Positions 6,885 to 11,881 of a stretch of DNA of 15,842 nt are shown here, one piece after another. Source of the stretch: JBBDIO01 sp040880365. Lineage in GTDB: Bacteria; Chloroflexota; Anaerolineae; Caldilineales; Caldilineaceae. The stretch's first letter is position 1. Each line of letters begins with the position of its first letter. The translations under genes and the position numbers were made by a program. The stretch lies in assembly GCA_040880365.1 (NCBI GenBank), contig JBBDIO010000213.1, forward strand, positions 1-15,842, written 5' to 3'. The notes under the pieces were generated by a model. It was given only the letters and a program-made list of their open reading frames with translations, had not been told where the DNA came from and did no database searches.

Positions 6885-7549
6885 ATGGGTCATATGGGTA
6901 CTGTGCGTGTGAGTTCTGTGCGTAGTTTGTGGCGTGTGGTGACGCTGCTGTTGGTGCTGGCGTTGGCGGTGGGCTGTAGCGCAGTGACGCCGGCGATGGA
7001 CGATAGTCATGCCGNNNNNNNNNNNNNNNNNNNNNNNNNNNNNNNNNNNNNNNNNNNNNNNNNNNNNNNNNNNNNNNNNNNNNNNNNNNNNNNNNNNNNN
7101 NNNNNNNNNNNNNNTTCGACGCGCAGTTTATCGATGGCATGATTGAACATCATGTGGGCGCGGTGGCAATGGCGGAGCTGGTGTTGGTCGAAAGCGAACG
7201 CCCGGAACTGTTGGCTCTGGCCGAAGCGATTATCGCCGCCCAGGGTGAAGAAATCGACATGATGAATGGCTGGCGCGCCGCGTGGTATCCCGATCTGTCT
7301 GCTTCAAGCGGGATGGATATGGATATGGGTGCGATGGAGATCGCCGACGACCCGGCTACGCCCTTTGACCAGCGTTTTCTAGAGGCCATGATCGACCACC
7401 ACGAAGGCGCGATTGAGATGGCGCGCGCGGCCCAGACAATGGGCGAGCATGAAGAACTGCGCGCCATGGCGGATGCGGTGATTGCGACGCAACAGGCCGA
7501 AATCGACCAGATGCGGGCCTGGCTCGCCGCGTGGTTCGACGTTGAGTAG
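6885..7549 (+). CDS. DUF305 domain-containing lipoprotein (CopM-like), interrupted by assembly gap
   Basis: The N-terminal piece (6885-7014) is a lipoprotein signal peptide: Arg-containing start, hydrophobic VVTLLLVLALAV, and a lipobox-like LAVGC. After the N-run (7015-7114) the other piece contains two copies of the DUF305 signature: FIDGMIEHHVGAVAMAEL (from 7118) and FLEAMIDHHEGAIEMARA (from 7376), each with a His pair and a following Met. A Met/Asp-rich GMDMDMGAM linker separates them. The pieces are in different literal frames, but the N-run length is almost certainly a placeholder, so one gene is assumed. DUF305 proteins are ferritin-like; CopM of Synechocystis binds copper, so an extracytoplasmic copper-binding role is likely beside csoR-copZ-copA. 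The start could also be the ATG at 6894, which is better spaced (11 nt) from GAGG (6879-6882). Confidence 0.82.
7015..7114. other. Assembly gap (100 N)
   Basis: A run of exactly 100 undetermined bases inside the DUF305 gene, between its lipobox and its first conserved motif. The round length suggests a scaffolding placeholder rather than a measured size. Confidence 0.99.
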
Positions 7550-7562
7550 GAAAGAACCGGGC

Positions 7563-8936
7563 ATGACACAGCGCGCTCCACGCAATCGACACACAGATAA
7601 TCAGGACGGTGACAATCGTGAAGGCGGGAATCGTGCTGCTGGCAAACGCGGCAGCACGATTCCCTTTGTGCAGGCCGCGGCGCGCATCAAACCGGCGCTG
7701 GCCCAGGGACATCCGTGGATTTATCGGGAGGCGGTAGACCGTGCGCCCAAGGGGCTGGCAAGCGGCACCTGGGTGCATGTGCAATGTGGCAATCTGCAAG
7801 CCTATGGGCTGTGGGATGCCGAAGGGCCGATTGCCGTGCGTCTGTTTGCCAGCCGGCGACCGCCCAACCGGGCCTGGGTAGCGGCGTGTGTGGAACAGGC
7901 CTGGCAGCGGCGTGCGCCCCTGCGCGGGTCATTGGGCAATCCGTCTGGTGATCTCTCCGGTGATTTCTCGCAAGATCCTGCGCAGACAATTTCGGCCTAT
8001 CGCTGGCTCTATGGCGAAAGCGATGGCTTGCCGGGCGTGGTGGTCGATCTGTATGGACATGTAGATGGGCATGTGGATGGGCAGATAGGGCAAGTGCAGC
8101 CTGCGGAGGTCGTCTATTGGGCGGTGGTGCGCATCTATAGCCCCAGCGTCGCGTTGCTGTTGCCCTGGGTAGTAGACGCGCTGGTGGATGTGGCGGCGCG
8201 TGCGGGCATTGTGCTGGCGGGTGTGGTGGAGCGGGGCGCGGACGCGCCGGTTTTGCATGTAGGCGATATGCCGCCGACCCCGCTCATGCTGCTGGAATAT
8301 GGCGTGCGCTTCGAGGCGGATTTGATCCAGGGGCAGAAGACGGGCTTTTTTCTGGACCAGCGCGAAAATCGACGCATGATTGGGCAGTGGAGTCGCGGGC
8401 GTCGGGTTTTGAATCTGTTCGCCTATACGGGCGGCTTCAGCGTTTTTGCGGCGTTGGGCGGCGCGACGCATGTCACATCGGTAGACAGTGCCGCGCCGGC
8501 AATGGCGGCGGCCGCGCGCAATTTTACGCACAACGGGTTGGATCCCGCCGCCCACGAATTTGTCACCGCCGATTGCTTTGAACTGCTGGAAAAATATCAT
8601 GGCGAGGGGCGGCGGTTTGACCTGATTGTGGTGGATCCACCCAGCTTTGCCCGTGCGCGGGCCCAGTTGGATAAGGCGCTCCATGCCTATACGCGCCTGA
8701 ACGCGTTGGCAATGAAATGTCTGGAGCCGGGCGGCATTCTGGCGAGCAGCAGTTGTACCAGCCAGGTAGGGCCGGAGGCATTTCGTCTGATGCTGGCGGA
8801 AGCCGCAGCAGAAGCCAAACGCAGGGCGCTGATCCTTCACGAAGCAGGACACGCGCCCGACCATCCGGTGCTGGCAGGCTTTGCCGAGGCGCGCTATCTG
8901 AAGTTTGTGCTGGCAACGGTCGAACCACTGGGGTAG
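7563..8936 (+). CDS. rlmI: RlmI-like class I SAM-dependent 23S rRNA (cytosine-5) methyltransferase
   Basis: Predicted 457-residue protein of the RlmI/RlmK family. After a polar low-complexity N-terminus of about 35 residues comes a PUA-like domain opening with KPALAQGHPWIYREAV. The family hallmark YRWLYGESDGLPGVVVDLYG follows, then the catalytic Rossmann domain: LNLFAYTGGFSVFAALGG (motif I), SVDSA (motif II), DPPSF (358-362, motif IV) and SSSCTS (motif VI, with a Cys). The E. coli protein is 396 residues; the extra length is in the N-terminus and in Gly/Asp-rich inserts with short internal repeats (SGDLSGD, GHVDGHVDG). The start at 7563 leaves 13 bp after the DUF305 stop, with AGGAAAG upstream; the open frame back to 7482 would overlap the DUF305 gene. 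Exact target base is inferred from family. Confidence 0.85.
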   Translation: MTQRAPRNRHTDNQDGDNREGGNRAAGKRGSTIPFVQAAARIKPALAQGHPWIYREAVDRAPKGLASGTWVHVQCGNLQAYGLWDAEGPIAVRLFASRRPPNRAWVAACVEQAWQRRAPLRGSLGNPSGDLSGDFSQDPAQTISAYRWLYGESDGLPGVVVDLYGHVDGHVDGQIGQVQPAEVVYWAVVRIYSPSVALLLPWVVDALVDVAARAGIVLAGVVERGADAPVLHVGDMPPTPLMLLEYGVRFEADLIQGQKTGFFLDQRENRRMIGQWSRGRRVLNLFAYTGGFSVFAALGGATHVTSVDSAAPAMAAAARNFTHNGLDPAAHEFVTADCFELLEKYHGEGRRFDLIVVDPPSFARARAQLDKALHAYTRLNALAMKCLEPGGILASSSCTSQVGPEAFRLMLAEAAAEAKRRALILHEAGHAPDHPVLAGFAEARYLKFVLATVEPLG

Positions 8937-8978
8937 GCGCCTGGGGGAGACACGGCTTTTTTTGCCCAAAATTGGCAC

Positions 8979-9008
8979 TTGATTTTTTGAGGCGTTTTTG
9001 TCTATACT
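8979..9008 (+). promoter_or_regulatory. Promoter of the OsmC-family gene
   Basis: TTGATT (8979-8984), 18-nt spacer, TATACT (9003-9008): 4/6 and 5/6 matches to the sigma-70 consensus. Transcription would start near 9015 and leave a leader of about 130 nt containing two small hairpins and a tandem duplication. Confidence 0.55.
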
Positions 9009-9024
9009 AACCCGTGTCTGTTTT

Positions 9025-9039
9025 CGCCAATCGTTGGCG
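9025..9039 (+). other. Leader hairpin CGCCAA-TCG-TTGGCG
   Basis: A perfect 6-bp inverted repeat with a 3-nt loop about 10 nt after the predicted transcription start of the OsmC gene. It could be an operator dyad or the first hairpin of a structured 5' leader. A related TTGGC motif lies upstream of the promoter at 8972-8976. Confidence 0.4.
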
Positions 9040-9058
9040 CATCTCAATCACTGCCATT

Positions 9059-9092
9059 TTGATGGCAACATAGTCTTGATGGCAACATAGTC
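9059..9092 (+). repeat. Perfect 17-bp tandem duplication in the OsmC leader
   Basis: TTGATGGCAACATAGTC is present at 9059-9075 and again, with no intervening base, at 9076-9092. Both copies contain ATGGCA, which can pair with the single TGCCAT at 9052-9057. The first pairing makes a tight hairpin with a 4-nt loop; the second makes a longer loop. Confidence 0.9.
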
Positions 9093-9147
9093 ATAGACAC
9101 ACCAGACTTCAGATACGCCAAACATCACGGACAGGAAGCAGAAATCT

Positions 9148-9666
9148 ATGCAGGCGGATGAGTTGCGTGTCATGCAGGCCCCGTTGAAGGCGCGCTATCA
9201 GGATGAACCCGCCGCGGCTTTGGTCACGCTCGCCGCCGAAGGTCGTTTGGGCGAGGGGATCACATGCACGGTGCAGACCGGCAAGGCACTGGTCGAAGCG
9301 GGATTGCATCCTGCGACCGGCGGCAGCGGGTTGAGTCTCTGTTCGGGAGATATGTTGCTGGAAGCGTTGGTGGCGTGCGCAGGGGTGACCCTGAACGCGG
9401 TGGCGACGGCGCTGGGCATTGCGCTGCGCGACGGCGTGGTGCAGGCCGAAGGCGATTTGGATTTTCGGGGCACGCTGGGCGTCAGTAAGGAAGTGGCGGT
9501 GGGTTTCCAGGCCATCCGCCTGCATTTTGTGCTGGATACGGATGCATCGGCAGAGCAGTTAGATACGCTTGTGCGTCTGACCGAACGCTATTGTGTGGTG
9601 TTGCAGACGCTGCGACAGGCGCCCACGGTGGCAGTGATCCGCACTGCTTCCGATAGCCAGACATAG
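9148..9666 (+). CDS. OsmC family protein (peroxiredoxin-like)
   Basis: Predicted 172-residue cytoplasmic protein of the OsmC/Ohr superfamily, which reduces organic or other peroxides through two cysteines. The Cys pair is visible: Cys77 in VACAGVTLNAVA, at the start of the long central helix, and Cys149 in RYCVVLQTLRQ. The preceding GGSGLSLCSGDMLLEALVACAG matches the OsmC central motif region. It looks more like the OsmC/YhfA branch than Ohr, and a defined substrate cannot be given. The ATG at 9148 has AGGAAG (9133-9138) 9 nt upstream. It has its own promoter, so it is probably transcribed separately from the rlmI-like gene. Confidence 0.88.
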   Translation: MQADELRVMQAPLKARYQDEPAAALVTLAAEGRLGEGITCTVQTGKALVEAGLHPATGGSGLSLCSGDMLLEALVACAGVTLNAVATALGIALRDGVVQAEGDLDFRGTLGVSKEVAVGFQAIRLHFVLDTDASAEQLDTLVRLTERYCVVLQTLRQAPTVAVIRTASDSQT

Positions 9667-9696
9667 CACCCAAAGCCAATAGTTAATTCCGATAAG

Positions 9697-9725
9697 TTGC
9701 ATTGCTCTATTTGTTTATATTTATT
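9697..9725 (+). promoter_or_regulatory. Weak candidate promoter of the DUF4157 gene
   Basis: TTGCAT (9697-9702), 17-nt spacer, TTTATT (9720-9725), in a conspicuously AT-rich stretch between OsmC and the DUF4157 gene. Both hexamers are only 4/6 matches. TATATT at 9716-9721 is a better -10 but lacks a -35 at suitable distance. Confidence 0.3.
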
Positions 9726-9761
9726 CAAGCCAGGCGTTGGCGGCGATTGAAAGAAGAGCTT

Positions 9762-10487
9762 ATGTCCATAACTCAAGCGCACACGCAGGAAGAAAAGAAC
9801 CGGCGCTCATTGCAGCCGGCGGCACAGGATGCTTTGCCGGCCCATATCCCCGCGGGGCCAGGGTTGGATGGCGGGGTGATGCGCAAGTTGCAGGCCGACC
9901 CCCGAACACTGGCTCCCAATCAGGTATTGCAATTGCAGCGGTTGGTGGGCAATCGGGCCGTACAGCGCATGTTGCCGCCCGCGGCCGCGCCGACTGCGCC
10001 GGTGACGGTATCGCACGCCGTGCCCCAGGTGCAGATGTTGCGCGTGGACGCTGCCGATACCCGCTATGAAGAAGAAGCCGACCAGATTGCCGACGCCGTG
10101 GTGCAGGGCAAGCGCCTGGATGTCCAACGCCAAACCGTGCAGCGGCAAGCAATGGGCGGGATAGGCCCCGAGGGCGGCGATGTGGACATGGGGCTGGAGC
10201 GGCAGATCAAAGGCGCGACCGGCGGCGGTTCTTTGCCGGGGGGGGTGCGCAATATGCTGGAGCCAAAGCTGGGGGTAGATTTGAAGAGCGTGCGGGTGCA
10301 TACCGGCGCCAAGTCGGCAAACCTGAATCGCCAGTTGAACGCCAAAGCCTTTACCTATAAGAACAATATTTTTTATGGCGGCGGACAATCGCCCAGCGAT
10401 CTTTCTTTGACCACGCATGAGGTTGTGCATACCATGCACCAGGGCGCGGTCCATAAAAAGGCTGCCACCCCTGAAGAGGATGCCTAG
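9762..10487 (+). CDS. DUF4157 / eCIS core domain protein, minimal form
   Basis: Predicted 241-residue protein. It has a Gln/Ala/Pro-rich N-terminus and the LQLQRLVGNRAVQRML element (56-71) that often precedes DUF4157. The DUF4157 (eCIS_core, PF13699) domain follows in the C-terminal half: GGSLPGGVRNMLEPKLGVDL, then VRVHTGAKSANLN, AKAFTYKNNIFYG and the zincin-like HEVVHTMHQ (HExxH at 219-223). The protein stops about 20 residues later, without the variable C-terminal toxin domain many family members have. Such proteins are linked to extracellular contractile injection system loci and secreted effectors, but no sheath, tube or baseplate gene is in this window. The ATG at 9762 follows a weak AAGAAGAG site; an open frame extends to 9702. 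It has no signal peptide. Confidence 0.8.
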   Translation: MSITQAHTQEEKNRRSLQPAAQDALPAHIPAGPGLDGGVMRKLQADPRTLAPNQVLQLQRLVGNRAVQRMLPPAAAPTAPVTVSHAVPQVQMLRVDAADTRYEEEADQIADAVVQGKRLDVQRQTVQRQAMGGIGPEGGDVDMGLERQIKGATGGGSLPGGVRNMLEPKLGVDLKSVRVHTGAKSANLNRQLNAKAFTYKNNIFYGGGQSPSDLSLTTHEVVHTMHQGAVHKKAATPEEDA

Positions 10488-10560
10488 CCCGAATTCGGTA
10501 TGCCTGATTGGGTAGCCCGGATTTGATGATCCCGATTGGATAGCCCACCGTATCGGGCAT
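10485..10560 (+). repeat. Degenerate 28-bp periodic repeat, about 2.7 units
   Basis: TAGCCC recurs at 10485, 10513 and 10541, exactly 28 bp apart. The first two units each end in GATTGGG or GATTGGA. The middles are diverged. The first unit begins with the stop codon of the DUF4157 gene, so the array occupies its 3' untranslated region and stops before the terminator at 10589. It contains the palindrome CCGAATTCGG (10489-10498). There are no spacers, so it is not a CRISPR array. Confidence 0.6.
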
Positions 10561-10588
10561 CTGTTGCCCGTGCTTTGTTCGTTGCTGT

Positions 10589-10628
10589 CTGCCGACCTTT
10601 TTCTGTTGAAGAGGTCGGCAGTTTTTTT
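10589..10628 (+). terminator. Strong intrinsic terminator
   Basis: CTGCCGACCT (10589-10598) pairs perfectly with AGGTCGGCAG (10612-10621) over 10 bp. Extra T-A/T-G pairs close the loop, and seven T (10622-10628) follow directly. It ends the OsmC/DUF4157 region and insulates the downstream gene, which has its own promoter. Confidence 0.9.
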
Positions 10629-10654
10629 AGCCTTTGCGCACGTCAATCGCACTG

Positions 10655-10673
10655 CACAATTGCTCCACAATTG
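10655..10673 (+). repeat. CACAATTG direct repeat, 11 bp apart, overlapping a -35 box
   Basis: CACAATTG occurs at 10655-10662 and 10666-10673, starts 11 bp apart, so both copies face the same side of the helix. The second copy contributes the TTG of the -35 hexamer of the next promoter. This is suitable geometry for a regulator, but the factor is unknown. Confidence 0.5.
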
Positions 10674-10699
10674 ACGAACCCGCGTTGGGTCTGTATGAT
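10671..10699 (+). promoter_or_regulatory. Promoter of the dienelactone hydrolase-family gene
   Basis: TTGACG (10671-10676, 5/6), a 17-nt spacer and TATGAT (10694-10699, 5/6). Transcription would start near 10706, leaving a leader of about 50 nt. Position right after a strong terminator supports it as the start of a new transcription unit. Confidence 0.65.
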
Positions 10700-10755
10700 G
10701 CGGGCGCACTTCGCGACAAATATCCTGTACGCTGCAATCGAATAGGGGAACCGCC

Positions 10756-11508
10756 ATGTATGAAACCCACATGTATGAAGGAATGTTGGCCGAGACGACT
10801 CTCTTTCCGGGCGATGGCGAGACGCTGATCAACGCGTATTATGCGCGTCCGCTAGGCGCGGGACCTTTTCCCGCGGTGATTTTGATTCACCACATACCGG
10901 GCTGGGATGAGTGGTATCGGGAGGCCACGCGCAAGTTTGCCCATCATGGCTATCTGGCGCTTTCGCCCAATTTCTATTTCCGCGCAGGTCATGGCACGCC
11001 CGAAGATGTGTCGGCGCAGGTGCGCGCCGACAAGGGGCTGCCCGATGACCAGGTGATGGGAGATGTGGCGGGTGCGTTGGGCTATCTGCGCGCGCTGCCC
11101 TATCATAATGGCAAGACGGCGGTCTTTGGCACCTGTTCGGGCGGTCGTCATGCCTATCTGGCTGCGTGTCGTTTGTCCGGTTTCGATGCGGTGGTCGATT
11201 GCTGGGGGGGACGCGTGGTGATGGGGCCGGATGATGTGTCGGAAAAGCAGCCGGTTGCGCCGCTTGACTACACGGCAGACCTGGGCTGTCCGATTTTGGG
11301 GATCTTTGGCGAAGATGACCGCAGCCCCTCACCGGATCAAGTGGCAGAGCAGGAAGCCGCGTTGAAGGCGCACAACAAGGAATATGAATTTCACATGTAT
11401 CCCAATGCGGGGCATGGATTTTTCTATTACGACCGTCCCAACTATCGCCAGGAACAGGCGGTGGACGGCTGGCAGAAGATTTTTGCATTCCTCCAAAAAC
11501 ATCTCTAA
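10756..11508 (+). CDS. Dienelactone hydrolase family protein (alpha/beta hydrolase, Cys nucleophile)
   Basis: Predicted 250-residue cytoplasmic alpha/beta hydrolase. The nucleophile elbow is GTCSGG with Cys127, as in dienelactone hydrolase (Cys rather than Ser). The acid is Asp187 or Asp188 in FGEDDRSPSPD, and the general base is His220 in NAGHGFF. The N-terminal strand-turn AVILIHHIPGWDEWYRE forms the oxyanion region; the Gly/Glu-rich form of classical enzymes is altered to HHIPGWDE. The natural substrate is not predictable, and family members cleave lactones and small esters. The ATG at 10756 has AGGGGA (10744-10749) 6 nt upstream; a second in-frame ATG at 10771 is possible. It is first in a likely two-gene unit with the DUF6295-like gene 23 bp downstream. 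Confidence 0.88.
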   Translation: MYETHMYEGMLAETTLFPGDGETLINAYYARPLGAGPFPAVILIHHIPGWDEWYREATRKFAHHGYLALSPNFYFRAGHGTPEDVSAQVRADKGLPDDQVMGDVAGALGYLRALPYHNGKTAVFGTCSGGRHAYLAACRLSGFDAVVDCWGGRVVMGPDDVSEKQPVAPLDYTADLGCPILGIFGEDDRSPSPDQVAEQEAALKAHNKEYEFHMYPNAGHGFFYYDRPNYRQEQAVDGWQKIFAFLQKHL

Positions 11509-11518
11509 AAACATCTCT
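11495..11518 (+). repeat. Perfect 12-bp tandem duplication at the hydrolase stop codon
   Basis: AAAAACATCTCT is present at 11495-11506 and 11507-11518 back to back. The first copy encodes the last residues (KHL) and contributes the T of the TAA stop; the second copy is untranslated. It is a recent slippage-type duplication or an assembly artefact. Confidence 0.85.
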
Positions 11519-11531
11519 GGGAGACGTAGCC

Positions 11532-11798
11532 ATGTGTACCATGATTGTACAGAAGGTGGCGGTCGCGGGCAGCGGCAAGGGGGCCAATGGCTGGTTTGCC
11601 GTGCGCCAGGCCAATGTGTTTTATGATCATCCGTTCAACGCGCCCTACGAACATTCGCTGAATATCGATTTTGTGAACGAAACGCAAGGCCCGGGCGCGC
11701 GGGTGGCGGTGGAGCTGGACGCGCAATCGGCGCGCGCCCTGGTCGATACGATTCTGGCGGTTTTGAATGAGGCCGACGCAGGCGGACATCTGGAATAG
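11532..11798 (+). CDS. Small conserved protein, DUF6295-like
   Basis: Predicted 88-residue soluble protein with no signal peptide or membrane segment. It starts MCTMIVQKVAVAGSGKGANG, continues with WFAVRQANVFYDHP, then EHSLNIDFVNE, and ends with an amphipathic helix SARALVDTILAVLNEA. From memory this matches the family named DUF6295; I could not search to confirm. Function is unknown. The early Cys2 and the conserved His residues could bind metal, but this is a guess. GGGAGA (11519-11524) lies 7 nt before the ATG. It follows the hydrolase gene by 23 bp and is probably co-transcribed. Confidence 0.75.
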   Translation: MCTMIVQKVAVAGSGKGANGWFAVRQANVFYDHPFNAPYEHSLNIDFVNETQGPGARVAVELDAQSARALVDTILAVLNEADAGGHLE

Positions 11799-11856
11799 TA
11801 CGCGGCGGGAATCGCGCGCTGTGCCCACACCCCGTAACCATTGGCTGCGATAAATT

Positions 11857-11872
11857 TTACAGAAGAATGTAA
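11857..11872. promoter_or_regulatory. Inverted repeat TTACA-N6-TGTAA before the adenylation gene
   Basis: A 5+5 bp perfect dyad lies in the AT-rich stretch ending 9 bp before the predicted GTG start. The position suits an operator. The half-sites recall repressor boxes of the TTACA/TGTAA type, but the 6-bp spacing does not match the CopY cop box (TACA-N2-TGTA), so no regulator is assigned. Confidence 0.4.
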
Positions 11873-11881
11873 CGAGTAGAT

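Noticed and set aside
6885..7549. Frameshifted DUF305 pseudogene
   Set aside because: The frame change coincides with the N-run, whose length is a placeholder. Both sides are intact family sequence, so a broken gene is not supported.
7929..9047. Minus-strand open frame (372 codons) opposite the rlmI-like gene
   Set aside because: No domain signature, and it crosses the promoter region of the OsmC gene; antisense shadow.
9762..10487. Extracellular contractile injection system locus
   Set aside because: Only the eCIS-core domain protein is present; no tube, sheath, baseplate or AAA+ gene is in the window.
10485..10560. CRISPR-like array
   Set aside because: The 28-bp period has no unique spacers between conserved repeats and no cas genes are near.
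11857..11872. CopY-type cop box (TACA-N2-TGTA)
   Set aside because: The half-sites resemble it, but the spacer is 6 bp instead of 2 and the gene downstream is not a copper gene.
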